A DNA stretch of 64,000 bases. Source: Chloroflexota bacterium (GTDB lineage: Bacteria > Chloroflexota > Limnocylindria > Limnocylindrales > CSP1-4). The notes below the pieces were generated by a model that made no database searches, had not been told where the DNA came from, and worked only from the letters and a program-made list of their open reading frames with translations. Both the position numbers and the translations under genes were made by a program. Shown one piece after another: positions 33,740 to 43,541 of this stretch. The stretch is from NCBI GenBank assembly GCA_030447745.1, contig JAUJOH010000001.1, positions 7,091 to 71,090 on the forward strand. Reading direction: 5' to 3'. The number at the start of each line of letters is the position of its first letter. Position 1 is the stretch's first letter.

Positions 33740-34474
33740 CTGACGGTCCTCGCGCGCGCGCTCCTCGCGCGACCGACCCTCGAGGCCGCGGCCGCGCTGC
33801 TCGGCGCGCGCCTCGTCCGTGAGCCCCCGGCGACTGCTCCGGAAGAAGACCGCGAGCCCGGGGCCCAGCCGGCGGGGCCGGCGGCCCGACGAGCCGGGCG
33901 GATCGTCGAGCTCGAGGCGTACATCGGCGAGGACGACGCGGCCTCGCACGCCCGCTTCGGGCGGACTCGCCGGAACGAGACCATGTGGGGGCCTCCGGGA
34001 ATCGCCTACGTGTACCTTGTCTACGGGATGTACGACTGCCTCAACGTGGTGACGGAGCCGCCGGGGCGTCCGGCCGCTCTGCTGATCCGGGCGGTCGAGC
34101 CGCTCGAGGGGATGGACGCGATGCGTGCTGCCCGGCTCGAGGCGATCCGCCAGCGGCGTCGGGCGGACGAGGCCCGCCTCGAGGCGGAGCGCGACCGACT
34201 CCTCCGGCTTCCCGCCGAGCGTCTGGCGCGCGGCCCGGGACTCATCACCGCCGCCTTCGGGATCGACCGGTCCGTGACGGGCCTCGACCTGGTTGACCCG
34301 GACTCGCCGATCCGGCTCGAGCCCCCGGAACCCGGCGCCAGGCCGCCGGAGCCCGTCTGGACCGAGCGGGTCGGCATCGGATACGCCGGCTCACCGTGGA
34401 CGGAGCACCGGTGGCGCCTGGTCGACGCGTCGTCGAGGTCGGTCTCGGGTCCACCGGCCCCCCGAGTCCGCTAG
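33740..34474 (+). CDS. mpg: 3-methyladenine DNA glycosylase (MPG/AAG family)
   Basis: Conserved blocks run [87 protein letters not shown] and [12 protein letters not shown], covering the whole AAG fold. The catalytic Glu is in VELEAYIG. An acidic/proline insert ([16 protein letters not shown]) splits the N-terminal region. No ATG, GTG or TTG lies in frame before the first block; CTG at 33740 is the nearest candidate, or a base is missing just upstream. It excises alkylated purines. The stop directly abuts mutS2. Confidence 0.82.
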   Translation: MTVLARALLARPTLEAAAALLGARLVREPPATAPEEDREPGAQPAGPAARRAGRIVELEAYIGEDDAASHARFGRTRRNETMWGPPGIAYVYLVYGMYDCLNVVTEPPGRPAALLIRAVEPLEGMDAMRAARLEAIRQRRRADEARLEAERDRLLRLPAERLARGPGLITAAFGIDRSVTGLDLVDPDSPIRLEPPEPGARPPEPVWTERVGIGYAGSPWTEHRWRLVDASSRSVSGPPAPRVR

Positions 34475-36841
34475 ATGGACGCCCGGTCGCTCGTCCTGCT
34501 CGAGTTCGCGGCCGTCCGCGACCGCCTGGCCGAGCTGACCGCCTTCGGCCCGTCCCGGCGGCTCGCCGAGGCGCTCGAACCGGAGTCGGACCCGGTCCTC
34601 GTCGCGCGGGCGCTGGACGAGACGGACCAGGCCCGCGCGCTGCTTCGGGACCGCCCGGGTGTCGGCGTGGGCGCCGCCCACGACATCGGGCCCGCCGTCG
34701 AGCGAGCGGTGCGCGGCGGGCGGCTCGAGCCCGGCCATTTCCTGGAGATCGCGGAGACGCTCGATGCCACATCGCGCCTGGCGACCACGCTCGCGGACGA
34801 GCGGCGGCCGCTCCTGCGCGACCTCGGCCGCGAGCTGCACCCGCTGCCCGGGCTCCGGAGCACCCTCGCGCGGAGCTTCGACCCGGTGGGCGAGCTGCTC
34901 GACACGGCGTCACCGCGTCTCGGTCCGCTCCGCGGCGCGGTGCGCATCGCGTACGACCGCTTGCGGCGCCGGCTGGATGCGCTGGTGGGCTCCGAGCTGG
35001 GCGGCGCGCTCCAGGAGCCGATCGTCACGCTGCGCAACGGCCGCTACGTCGTGCCGGTCAAGTCCGAGGCGCGGTCCCGCGTCAAGGGGATCGTCCACGA
35101 CGCCTCGGGCAGCGGTCAGACGCTGTTCGTGGAGCCGCTCGTCGTCGTCGAGCTGGGCAACGCGTGGCGCGAGGCGCTCGCCGCGGAGCAGGAGGAGATC
35201 GCGCGAATCCTGGACGAGCTGTCGTCGTTCGTCGCCGCGAACGCCGAGACGCTCCGCGAGACGCTCGGAGCGCTCGCGCGGTTCGACTTCTGGGCAGCCA
35301 AGGCGCAGCTGGCGTCGCTGATGGACGGCGTTCGCGCGGAGACCGCGGACCGACCGGTGGTGACCCTCCTCGGCGCCCGTCATCCGGGCCTGACCGGTCG
35401 CGTCGTCCCGATCGACGTCCGGCTCGGCGGCGACTACACGGCAATGGTGGTGACCGGCCCGAACACCGGCGGCAAGACGGTCACGCTGCGCACGCTCGGC
35501 CTGCTGGCGGTGATGCACCAGGCCGGTCTGCACGTGCCGGCCGACGCCGGCAGCCGATTGCCGATCTTCCGCGACGTGTTCGCCGACATCGGCGACGAGC
35601 AGTCGATCGCCCAGTCGCTGTCGACGTTCTCCGGCCACCTCCGGCGGATCATCCGGATCGTCGAGGCGGCCGGACCGGGGACGCTCGTGCTGCTCGACGA
35701 GCTCGGCGCGGGCACGGACCCTACGGAGGGCTCCGCGCTCGCCCAGGCGCTGCTCGACCACTTCATCCGGGCCGGCGCGCTGGTCGCCGCGACCACTCAC
35801 TACGCCGAGCTCAAGGCGTACGCACACACGACGGAGCGCGCCCGAAACGCGTCGGTCGAGTTCGACCTGGACACGCTGTCGCCGACCTACCGGCTGACGA
35901 TCGGGCTGCCGGGCGGAAGCCAGGCGTTCGCGATCGCGGAGCGCCTCGGCCTGCCGGCGCCGATCGTGGCCGATGCGCGGTCGCGCCTGTCGGAGAGCCA
36001 GCGCGCCTTCGAGGAGACCCTGGCCCGGATCCGGGAGGCGGAGGGCGAGACGAGCGACCGGCTCGAGCACGCCCGGGCCGCCGAGGCGCGTGCGGCGGAA
36101 GCCCTCCGACACGCCGAGGAGGAGCGCCGGCGGGCCCGTCGGGAGCGCGACGAGCTCGTCCGGTCCGCGCGCGCGGAGGCGGAGCGGCTCGTCACCGACC
36201 TGCGCGAGCAACTGGCGGACACGCAGCGGCGGCTGGAGCGCGAGACCGTGACCGCACCCGCCATCGAAGCCGCGCTGGGGCGGGCGGAGACGAGCCTCGA
36301 ACGCCTGCCGGACGCGCCTCGCGAGGCACCGAGCGCCGTGCCGGCCGCGCCGCGGACGTGGCGGCTCGGCGAGCGCGCCCGAAGCCGGAACGGTGGCTGG
36401 GAGGGGCGGATCGCGGCCCTCGAGGAGGCCGGCCGGCGCGCGACGCTCGAGGCCGGCGGGATGCGGGTCTCGGTCCCGGTCGAGGAGCTGGAACCGGCCC
36501 TCGGCTTCGGGGGCGGTGACGGCCGCGGCGGTCCGGCCGCCGGGGACGGCGGCGCAGCATCGAACGCGGCGGCGCTCCAGGTGTCCCGCGCCCGGACGGT
36601 CGCGTCATCGCTGGACCTGCGCGGTGCCAGGGTGGACGAGGCGCTCGACGCGCTCGGCCACTATCTCGACGACGCGTCGATGGCCGGGCTGGACAAGGTG
36701 CTCGTGATCCACGGCCACGGAACCGGCGCGCTTCGCGACGCCGTGCGGACACAGGCGGCGGAACATCCGCTCGTCAAGCAGCTGCGGCCCGGCGATCGAC
36801 ACGAAGGCGGCGACGGCGCGACGATCGTGACGCTCGGCTGA
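34475..36841 (+). CDS. mutS2: MutS2 DNA/ribosome-associated ATPase with Smr domain
   Basis: 788 residues. The MutS core has Walker A GPNTGGKT at about 328-335 and Walker B LVLLDELGAGTDPTEG at about 404; a long Glu/Arg coiled coil (about 515-605) follows, then a KOW-like strand region, and a C-terminal Smr nuclease domain (about 712-788) with LDLRGARVDEAL and VIHGHGTGALRDAV. MutS2 lacks the mismatch-binding domain of MutS and acts in recombination control or in rescuing collided ribosomes. It starts on the base after the glycosylase stop. Confidence 0.95.
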   Translation: MDARSLVLLEFAAVRDRLAELTAFGPSRRLAEALEPESDPVLVARALDETDQARALLRDRPGVGVGAAHDIGPAVERAVRGGRLEPGHFLEIAETLDATSRLATTLADERRPLLRDLGRELHPLPGLRSTLARSFDPVGELLDTASPRLGPLRGAVRIAYDRLRRRLDALVGSELGGALQEPIVTLRNGRYVVPVKSEARSRVKGIVHDASGSGQTLFVEPLVVVELGNAWREALAAEQEEIARILDELSSFVAANAETLRETLGALARFDFWAAKAQLASLMDGVRAETADRPVVTLLGARHPGLTGRVVPIDVRLGGDYTAMVVTGPNTGGKTVTLRTLGLLAVMHQAGLHVPADAGSRLPIFRDVFADIGDEQSIAQSLSTFSGHLRRIIRIVEAAGPGTLVLLDELGAGTDPTEGSALAQALLDHFIRAGALVAATTHYAELKAYAHTTERARNASVEFDLDTLSPTYRLTIGLPGGSQAFAIAERLGLPAPIVADARSRLSESQRAFEETLARIREAEGETSDRLEHARAAEARAAEALRHAEEERRRARRERDELVRSARAEAERLVTDLREQLADTQRRLERETVTAPAIEAALGRAETSLERLPDAPREAPSAVPAAPRTWRLGERARSRNGGWEGRIAALEEAGRRATLEAGGMRVSVPVEELEPALGFGGGDGRGGPAAGDGGAASNAAALQVSRARTVASSLDLRGARVDEALDALGHYLDDASMAGLDKVLVIHGHGTGALRDAVRTQAAEHPLVKQLRPGDRHEGGDGATIVTLG

Positions 36842-36899
36842 GCGGCTGGCCTTCGGCGGCGTGGTCGGCGTCGCGGCCGTGTCGATCTCCGCGCGCGAC

Positions 36900-36905
36900 T
36901 AGCAT
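36900..36905 (+). promoter_or_regulatory. -10 box of tyrS
   Basis: TAGCAT followed by GGCGCC and the GTG start at 36912; leaderless-type spacing of 6 bases. The ATG at 36904 inside the box opens only a three-codon frame. Confidence 0.35.
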
Positions 36906-36911
36906 GGCGCC

Positions 36912-38216
36912 GTGACGAACCTCCGCGCCCCCGCCAAGCCGGGCCTCGCCGGGCTCCTCGACGAGCTGCGCTGGCGGAGCCTCTTCCACGACGCGACGCC
37001 CGGGCTCGAGGCGCGCCTGGCCACCGGCCGGCCGATCGCGGGCTACAACGGCTTCGATCCGTCGGGTCCGTCGCTCCATGTGGGCAACCTGCTGCCGATC
37101 ATGGGCCTGGTCCACCTCCAGCGGCGCGGCGGCCGGCCGATCGCGCTGGTCGGCGGGGCGACTGGGATGATCGGCGACCCGTCGGGGACGTCGGCGGAGC
37201 GCAACCTGCTCGATCTAGAAACGATCGAGGCGAACCTCGCCGGGATCCGCTCGCAGCTCGAGCGGTTCCTCGACTTCTCCGGGCCAGCCGGCGCCGAGAT
37301 GGCCAACAACTACGACTGGCTCGGCGATGTGCCGATGCTGGAGTTCCTGCGCGACGTCGGCAAGCACTTCACGATCCCGTACATGCTCGCCAAGGACTCG
37401 GTCCAGACGCGGATCGGCGGCGGACTCTCGTACACCGAGTTCAGCTACATGCTGCTCCAGGCAGCCGACTTCCGACACCTCTATCGCGAGCGCGGCGTCG
37501 AGCTCCAGATGGGTGGCGCAGACCAGTGGGGCAACATCACCGCCGGCCTCGAGCTGATCCGCCGGACCGCCGAGACGGCCGACGGCGGTGAGCCGGCGCA
37601 CGGGCTCGCCTACACGCTCCTCACGAACCCTTCGGGCCAGAAGTTCGGCAAGACCGCCGCCGGGACGTCCGTCTGGCTCGACCCGGACCGGACGAGTCCG
37701 TACGCCTTTTACCAGTACTGGATCGACCGCCCGGACCAGGATGCCGCTCAGCAGATCCGGTTCCTGACGCTGCTCGAGCAGGATGCGATCGAGGCGCTCG
37801 AGGCGGAGCAGGGCGCACGACCGGAGAGCCGGCCGCTCCAGCGCGCGCTCGCCGTCGACGTCACGTCGCGCGTTCACGGCGAGGAGGCGGCTCGCCACGC
37901 CGTTCGCGTGTCCGAGGCGGTCTTCTCGCGGGACCCGATCCGCGAGCCGGCCGTCCTCGCCACACTCCACGAGGCGGTCGACGGCTTCGCGTTCACCGAC
38001 GCCGAACGCCGGGCAGGGATCGTGCCGCTGCTCGTCGGGAGCGGCACGTTTCCGTCGAACGGCGACGCCCGGCGCACCGTCGCCCAGGGCGGCGTGACGA
38101 TCAACGAGGTCAGGATCGGGTCCGCGGACGACCCGGTCCCGGAGCCGATCAACGAGGAGTGGCTGGTCGTGCGCATAGGCAAGAAGCGACTGCGGGTCGG
38201 CCGCCGAACGTCGTGA
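36912..38216 (+). CDS. tyrS: Tyrosyl-tRNA synthetase
   Basis: 434 residues. The class I motifs are HVGN (HIGH equivalent, about residue 56, in GPSLHVGNLLPIMG) and KFGKT (KMSKS equivalent, about 244-248). Tyrosine-pocket segments ADFRHLYRERGVELQ and GGADQWGNITAGLELIRR are present. The C-terminus is an S4 RNA-binding domain (GGVTINEVRIGSADDPV). The GTG start was chosen because the family N-terminus (AGLLDELRWRSLFHDAT) follows immediately. Convergent with the his operon. Confidence 0.95.
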   Translation: MTNLRAPAKPGLAGLLDELRWRSLFHDATPGLEARLATGRPIAGYNGFDPSGPSLHVGNLLPIMGLVHLQRRGGRPIALVGGATGMIGDPSGTSAERNLLDLETIEANLAGIRSQLERFLDFSGPAGAEMANNYDWLGDVPMLEFLRDVGKHFTIPYMLAKDSVQTRIGGGLSYTEFSYMLLQAADFRHLYRERGVELQMGGADQWGNITAGLELIRRTAETADGGEPAHGLAYTLLTNPSGQKFGKTAAGTSVWLDPDRTSPYAFYQYWIDRPDQDAAQQIRFLTLLEQDAIEALEAEQGARPESRPLQRALAVDVTSRVHGEEAARHAVRVSEAVFSRDPIREPAVLATLHEAVDGFAFTDAERRAGIVPLLVGSGTFPSNGDARRTVAQGGVTINEVRIGSADDPVPEPINEEWLVVRIGKKRLRVGRRTS

Positions 38217-38228
38217 CCGGAGCGCGCC

Positions 38229-38921
38229 CTACCGGCCGTGACGGGCGCGGAGGACGCGGACGACGTCCGCCGGCTCGACGCCTCGCTCGGCCAACAGCAC
38301 GAGAGCGTGATACATAAGGTCGGCGGTCTCCTCGGTGATCCGTTCGCGCGTCATGTCGCGGTCGGCGCCCGACGCGTCGCGGGCAGCGTCGTCCTTGGCG
38401 GCGAGGAGAACCTCGGTCGCCTCTTCGGTGACCTTGCGGGCGACGGCGTCGACGCCACCCTCGAGAAGCGACGTCGTGTACGAGCCGCGCGGTCGCTCCG
38501 CGACGCGCGAGGCGATCGTCGACCACAGCGTCTCGAGCCAGCCAAGGCCGTGGGCGGTGGCAGCCGGCGACGCGGCGGCGCCCGGCTTGGCCGATGCGGC
38601 CGCGCCGTCCGGGTCAAAGCAGCTCCGGGTCTCCCGATGGCAGGTCGGCCCGACGGGATCGACCGTCACGAGCAACGCGTCGGCGTCGCAGTCGACGGTC
38701 AGGTCGACGAGGCGCAGGACGTGGCCGCTCGTCTCGCCCTTGCGCCACAGCCGGTCGCGCGAGCGCGAGTGGAAGTGGACCTCGCCCGTGGCGGTCGTGG
38801 CGGCCAGTGCCTCGGCGTCCATCCAGGCGAGCATGAGAACGCGCCCGTCGGCGGCGTCCTGGACGACCGCCGGCGCGAGCCCGTCGGCCCCGAACCGGAC
38901 GTCGGGCGCGGCGACGGTCAC
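38229..38921 (-). CDS. hisIE: Bifunctional phosphoribosyl-AMP cyclohydrolase / phosphoribosyl-ATP pyrophosphatase
   Basis: 230 residues. HisI occupies about 1-125 ([37 protein letters not shown], the latter with metal-binding Cys). A Pro/Ala linker follows, and HisE occupies about 140-230 ([38 protein letters not shown]). It performs steps 2 and 3 of histidine synthesis. GTG 38921 overlaps the hisF stop. Last gene of the operon. Confidence 0.95.
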   Translation of the reverse strand: MTVAAPDVRFGADGLAPAVVQDAADGRVLMLAWMDAEALAATTATGEVHFHSRSRDRLWRKGETSGHVLRLVDLTVDCDADALLVTVDPVGPTCHRETRSCFDPDGAAASAKPGAAASPAATAHGLGWLETLWSTIASRVAERPRGSYTTSLLEGGVDAVARKVTEEATEVLLAAKDDAARDASGADRDMTRERITEETADLMYHALVLLAERGVEPADVVRVLRARHGR

Positions 38922-39697
38922 GCCGCCCGCACCGGCAGGCCCGCCGCGACCATCACCCGCTTCACCTCGGCGATCGAGTGGATCCGGCGGTGGAAGATCG
39001 ATGCGGCCAGAACGGCGTCGGCACCGCCCTCGACCACGGCAGCCACGAAGTCGGCCGGACCGGACGCCCCGCCGGACGCGATGACCGGCACGGTGACCCG
39101 CGACGAGATGGCCCGGAGGAGCGCCGTGTCGAACCCCGCCCGCGTGCCGTCGCGGTCCATCGACGTCACCAGCAGCTCGCCGGCGCCGAGCTCCGCGGCG
39201 CGCTGGGCCCACTCCGCGGCATCGACGCCGGTCGCCTCGCGGCCGCCCTTGACGACCACGTCCCACGCCGGCTCGCGGTCCGTGCCGTCGTCGGTTCGGC
39301 GGCGGGCGTCGATCGCGACCACGACGGCCTGGCGCCCGAAGCGGGCCGCACACCGCGAGACGAGCGCCGGATCCGACACGGCCGCCGTGTTGAACGACAC
39401 CTTGTCCGCGCCGGCACGCAGGACGTCCCGCATCTCGCCGACCGTCCGGACACCGCCCCCCACGGTCAGCGGCACGAAGGCCCGGCGCGCCGTCCGCTCC
39501 ACGACGTCGAGGAGCGTTGCGCGCCCCTCCGGCGCCGCGGTGATGTCGAGGAAGACCAGCTCGTCCGCGCCCTCGCGGGCGTAGCGCTCGGCGAGCTCCG
39601 GCGGGTCGCCCTCGTCGACGAGATCCACGAACCGGGTGCCCTTCACGACCCGCCCACCGGCCACGTCGAGACACGGGATCACCCGCCGGCGGAGCAA
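38918..39697 (-). CDS. hisF: Imidazole glycerol phosphate synthase, cyclase subunit
   Basis: 259 residues with the complete (beta-alpha)8 pattern: [67 protein letters not shown] and [11 protein letters not shown]. The catalytic aspartates are in CLDV and SMDRDG. The start is TTG at 39697, one base past the hisH stop. With HisH it converts PRFAR and ammonia to IGP and AICAR. Confidence 0.95.
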   Translation of the reverse strand: MLRRRVIPCLDVAGGRVVKGTRFVDLVDEGDPPELAERYAREGADELVFLDITAAPEGRATLLDVVERTARRAFVPLTVGGGVRTVGEMRDVLRAGADKVSFNTAAVSDPALVSRCAARFGRQAVVVAIDARRRTDDGTDREPAWDVVVKGGREATGVDAAEWAQRAAELGAGELLVTSMDRDGTRAGFDTALLRAISSRVTVPVIASGGASGPADFVAAVVEGGADAVLAASIFHRRIHSIAEVKRVMVAAGLPVRAA

Positions 39698-39698
39698 C

Positions 39699-40427
39699 TC
39701 AGTCCCCGCCGCTCGTGCCGCCGGCGCCGACCGGCGCGTACTGCGCGCCCGCTCCAGCGGTCAGTGCACCGGACCACCGGACGAAGTTGGCGAGGAGACG
39801 GAGGCCGTCGCCGCCGCTGCGCTCGGGGTGGAACTGCACGCCCAGCACGTTCCCTCGCTCGATGACGGACGGGAACCGGACGCCGTGCTCGGTCTCGGCG
39901 AGCGTCAGGCGGTCGGCGCCGACGCCTTCCGGCAGCCCCACGTACGAATGGACGAAGTAGAGATCGGGCTCCGCGCCGAGCCCGTCGAGGAGCGCGTGGT
40001 CGCGCCGGCGGACGACCTGGTTCCAGCCGATGTGGGGCAGCGTGGGGGCCCCGTCGAGCCGGACCGCGCGGCCGGTCAGGACGCCGAACGTGTCCGCCGC
40101 GTCCTCCTCGCTCCGGTCGAACAGGAGCTGAAGGCCGAGGCAGATCCCGAGATACGGTCGCCCGCCGGCGATCCAGTTGAGGAGCGGGTCGACGAGGCCC
40201 GCCCGGGTCAGCCGCCGCATCGCCGGCGCAGCCGCGCCGACCCCCGGCACGATCAGGGTCTGGACCAGCTCGAGGCCGCGCGCGTCGCGCACGAGCACCG
40301 GCTCCGCGCCGACCTCCAGCAGCGCCTGCTCGATGCTGACCAGGTTCCCCGCGCCGTAGTCGACGACGCCCACGCGAAGCCGCCGGTCGTCGCCGACCGC
40401 GGGCGCCGCCGGCTGCCACGCCCTCAC
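39699..40427 (-). CDS. hisH: Imidazole glycerol phosphate synthase, glutamine amidotransferase subunit
   Basis: 242 residues. A class I glutaminase: [13 protein letters not shown] at the N-terminus, nucleophilic Cys in [10 protein letters not shown], and the His-Glu pair in VQFHPE. The sequence [11 protein letters not shown] replaces the oxyanion-strand PGVG region normally. GTG 40427 overlaps the hisB stop (GTGA), which fixes the start. It feeds ammonia to HisF. Confidence 0.95.
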   Translation of the reverse strand: MRAWQPAAPAVGDDRRLRVGVVDYGAGNLVSIEQALLEVGAEPVLVRDARGLELVQTLIVPGVGAAAPAMRRLTRAGLVDPLLNWIAGGRPYLGICLGLQLLFDRSEEDAADTFGVLTGRAVRLDGAPTLPHIGWNQVVRRRDHALLDGLGAEPDLYFVHSYVGLPEGVGADRLTLAETEHGVRFPSVIERGNVLGVQFHPERSGGDGLRLLANFVRWSGALTAGAGAQYAPVGAGGTSGGD

Positions 40428-41050
40428 CCGAGCGCGCCCTTGGTCGAGGCCACACCGCTCCGGCGGGCGTCCGGCTCGCACGCGACGCGGAGGGCGCGCC
40501 CGAGCGCCTTGAACGCGGCCTCCGCGAGGTGGTGGTCGTTGCGGCCCGAGCCGCGGAGATGAAGCGTCGCGCCCGCCGTCCGGGCGAACGCCTCGAGGGC
40601 GTGGTCGACCAGCTGCAGCGGCAGCCCGCCGCAGCGCTCGGCGCGAAACGGAAGGTCGATCACGGCATAGGGACGGCCCCCGACGTCGATGACGGCCGTG
40701 GCCAGCGACTCGTCCATGGGGACCGCGGCATCGCCGAAGCGCCAGATGCCAGTCCGGTCGCCGAGGGCCGCCGCGAACGCGGAGCCGAGGACGAGCGCCA
40801 CGTCCTCGACGGTGTGGTGCTCGTCGACGTGGAGGTCGCCTGCCGCCCGCACCTCGAGGTCGAAGAGCCCGTGGTGTGCCAGCGACCCGAGCAGGTGATC
40901 GAGGAACCCGATCCCGGTCGCGACGGACGTCGTCCCGTCGCCGTCGAGCCGGAGCGAGACACTGACCTGCGTCTCGCGCGTCCGCCGGCTGACGGTCGCC
41001 TGTCGGGCGCCGTCAACCGCCACGTCGACCGATCCGAGCGGCGTGCTCAC
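40424..41050 (-). CDS. hisB: Imidazoleglycerol-phosphate dehydratase
   Basis: 208 residues: GIGFLDHLLGSLAHHG, DLHVDEHHTVEDVALVLG and GSGRNDHHLAEAAFKALG supply the metal-binding His/Glu clusters of IGPD. It is monofunctional, without a phosphatase domain, so histidinol-phosphate phosphatase must come from elsewhere; the PHP-domain gene at 59 kb is one candidate. GTG start overlaps the hisC stop. Confidence 0.95.
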   Translation of the reverse strand: MSTPLGSVDVAVDGARQATVSRRTRETQVSVSLRLDGDGTTSVATGIGFLDHLLGSLAHHGLFDLEVRAAGDLHVDEHHTVEDVALVLGSAFAAALGDRTGIWRFGDAAVPMDESLATAVIDVGGRPYAVIDLPFRAERCGGLPLQLVDHALEAFARTAGATLHLRGSGRNDHHLAEAAFKALGRALRVACEPDARRSGVASTKGALG

Positions 41051-42192
41051 GGCGCGGTTCCCTGGGCGATCTGCTGCGCCGCCTCGACCAGGCGGTCGTT
41101 GTCGGCGGTGTCGCGCACGGTCAGGCGCAGGTAGGCCGCCAGCGAGTGATCCGCGGCGAAGGTTCGGGGGACGAGGCCGCGGCGGAGCAGCCCCTCGGCC
41201 GTCCGACCGGCGCGCTCCGCGGTCCCGAAGTCGGCAAGCAGGAAGTTGGTCACGGAGGGGCCGACGACCCAGCCGGCATCGCGCAGGCCGGCGGCGAGCC
41301 GGTCGCGCTCGCGCTCGACGCGGACGAGGTTGCCGTCGAGGACGGTGGGGTCCGACAGCGCCTCCGTCACGACGGCCACGGAGGGGGTCGCCACCGATCC
41401 GGGCGGGCGATAGGGGGCGATCTCGGCGATCGTCTCGGGCCGCGCGACGGCGAACCCGACCCGCAGACCGGCCAGTGCATAAGCCTTGCTCGCGGTGCGG
41501 ACCACGACCAGCCTCGGATAGCGATGACGGAGGTCGACGAGCGATCGGCCGACGAACTCCGCGTACGCCTCGTCGAGCGCGACGACGGGCGGCGTTCGGC
41601 CTTCAACCGCCGCATCGGCCGCCAGGTCGTCGAGGAGTGCGTCGACCGTGCCCGGCGGCTCGGCGAGCGCAGTGGGATTGTTCGGGCTGCAGAGCCAGAG
41701 CACGTCCGCCTCCCGGACGGCTTCGCGTGTCGCCGGCAGGTCGAGCGCCCAGCCGTCGGCGGCCCCGAGGCGCGGGACGGCTGCGACCGTCGCCCCGCGC
41801 TGCTCGGTGATGACCCGGTACATCGCGTACGTCGGCGTCGGGACGACCGCAACGGCGCCGGACGGGAGGAACGCCTTCCCGATGAGGTCGAGGATCTCGT
41901 CGGCACCCGCGCCGACGAGGAGTTCGTCGGGCTCGACACCGTAGCGCGCGGCAGCGGCGTCGACGAGCCGACGGTAGTCGGACTGCGGGTACTCGGACAG
42001 CGGCGTGTCGAAATCGCCTCGGGCAAGGATCTCGAGCGCGAGGTTCGGCGGGGCGGGCGAGGTGTTGAGGTCGAACCGGACGACCTGGTCGAGTCGCACC
42101 CCGTACCGCAGGGCGACCTCGACGTTCGTGGCCTCCCACGTGTACGTCGTCGGCGGGGTGGGGGAGGCGAAGGTGACCGGCGTGGGGCTCAT
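41047..42192 (-). CDS. hisC: Histidinol-phosphate aminotransferase
   Basis: 381 residues, fold-type I PLP enzyme. Seen: FDLNTSPAPPNLALEIL, LLVGAGADEILDLIGKAFL, SPNNPTALA, VVALDEAYAEFVG (PLP-binding Asp and Tyr), TASKAYALAGLRVGFAVARP (the PLP lysine) and a C-terminal RLTVRDTADNDRLV. ATG 42192 overlaps the hisD stop. Converts imidazole acetol phosphate to histidinol phosphate. Confidence 0.95.
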   Translation of the reverse strand: MSPTPVTFASPTPPTTYTWEATNVEVALRYGVRLDQVVRFDLNTSPAPPNLALEILARGDFDTPLSEYPQSDYRRLVDAAAARYGVEPDELLVGAGADEILDLIGKAFLPSGAVAVVPTPTYAMYRVITEQRGATVAAVPRLGAADGWALDLPATREAVREADVLWLCSPNNPTALAEPPGTVDALLDDLAADAAVEGRTPPVVALDEAYAEFVGRSLVDLRHRYPRLVVVRTASKAYALAGLRVGFAVARPETIAEIAPYRPPGSVATPSVAVVTEALSDPTVLDGNLVRVERERDRLAAGLRDAGWVVGPSVTNFLLADFGTAERAGRTAEGLLRRGLVPRTFAADHSLAAYLRLTVRDTADNDRLVEAAQQIAQGTAP

Positions 42193-43541
42193 CGGTCCCG
42201 TCCGTCGGCGTCGTCCCCCGCGAAGCGCGCCTCGACAGCGTCGCGATGCGCGAGGAGGCCCTCGGCCGAGGCGAGCGCGCCGATCGTGCGGCGGATTCCG
42301 CCCAGACCGTCGCGCGTGAGCCGTTGCACTTGAAGGTAGTGGCCGAAGGTCGCCACGTCGAGCGGTCCGCAGGCCCGTGCCAGCCCGCCCGTCGGGAGGA
42401 CGTGGTTGGCGCCCGTGGCGTAGTCCCCGGCCGATTCGGGCGCCCAGCGGCCGACGAACACGGACCCGGCGTGGCGGAGCCGCGCGACCGTCGCCTCGAG
42501 CGGCCCGACGTCGACCGACAGGTGCTCCGGCGCGTAGCGGTTCACGAAGTCGACGGCGGCGTCCAGGTCCCGGGCGAGGACCATGGCCCCGTGCTGGGCA
42601 AGAGCTCGCTCGAGGACCGCCCGTCGCGCGGCGGTCGAGAGGCGCCGCCCGACCTCCGACTCCACCGCATCGGCAAGCTGCGGGTCGGTCGTCACGAGGA
42701 TCGCGGGGGAGTCCGGGCCGTGCTCGGCCTGGGTGATCAGGTCCGCCGCCACGGTGAGCGGGTCCGCTTGGGCGTCGGCCAGCACCATCCCCTCGGAGGG
42801 CCCGGCGGGAAGGTCGATCCCGACCTCGCCGACGAGCTCGATCTTGGCGGCGGTGACCCATGCGTTCCCGGGCCCGACGATCCGGTCCACGGGGTCGAGC
42901 CCCTCGTCGGGCAGCCCGAAGGCGAGCGCTCCGATCGCCTGGGCGCCACCCGACACGACGAACGCGTCGACGCCAAGCAGCCCCGCCGCCCCGAGCACCA
43001 CACCATCCGCCGTGCCGCTCGGACCCGCGGGCGAGGCGACGACGATCCGGCCCACGCCGGCCACGCGGGCGGGCGCAACCGTCATGACCAGCGAGGAGGG
43101 ATACGGCGCGGAGCCGCCGGGAACATAGGCGCCGACGCTGTCGAGCGGCTCCCACCGGCGCTCGATCTCGATCCCGCGCGCGACCTGGGTGCGGGCCGTC
43201 TCCGGGTGCTGGTCGCGGGAGAAGCGAGTGACGTGATCGATCGCCTGGTCGAGTGCGCGCCGAACCTCCGGCTCGAGGGCGGTCGCCGCCGCGGCGAGCT
43301 GCTCGCGCCCGAGGACCAGCCGGCCGGCCGCGTCGCCGCCCCCGAACCGACCGTTGGCCGCGCGAACCGCCGCGGCACCGTCGCGGCGGACGTCGTCGAG
43401 GATCCCGCGAACGGCGGTGCGAACGGCCGGATCGCACACGGATCCGCGGCGGGTGAGTGCGGCGAGCGCAGCGGCGGTGGCGGGGTCGTCAGCCGCGAGA
43501 TCGAGTCGGCGGAGCCGGAGCGCCGGCGTCGCGGCGGTCAC
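42189..43541 (-). CDS. hisD: Histidinol dehydrogenase
   Basis: 450 residues: VGAYVPGGSAPYPSSLVMTV, VVASPAGPSGTADG, VSGGAQAIGALAFG, RIVGPGNAWVTAAK, ITQAEHGPDSPAIL (zinc ligand and catalytic His region) and APEHLSV. Two NAD-dependent oxidations turn histidinol into histidine. GTG 43541 overlaps the hisG stop and was preferred to the longer Arg/Pro-rich upstream frame. Confidence 0.95.
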   Translation of the reverse strand: MTAATPALRLRRLDLAADDPATAAALAALTRRGSVCDPAVRTAVRGILDDVRRDGAAAVRAANGRFGGGDAAGRLVLGREQLAAAATALEPEVRRALDQAIDHVTRFSRDQHPETARTQVARGIEIERRWEPLDSVGAYVPGGSAPYPSSLVMTVAPARVAGVGRIVVASPAGPSGTADGVVLGAAGLLGVDAFVVSGGAQAIGALAFGLPDEGLDPVDRIVGPGNAWVTAAKIELVGEVGIDLPAGPSEGMVLADAQADPLTVAADLITQAEHGPDSPAILVTTDPQLADAVESEVGRRLSTAARRAVLERALAQHGAMVLARDLDAAVDFVNRYAPEHLSVDVGPLEATVARLRHAGSVFVGRWAPESAGDYATGANHVLPTGGLARACGPLDVATFGHYLQVQRLTRDGLGGIRRTIGALASAEGLLAHRDAVEARFAGDDADGRDR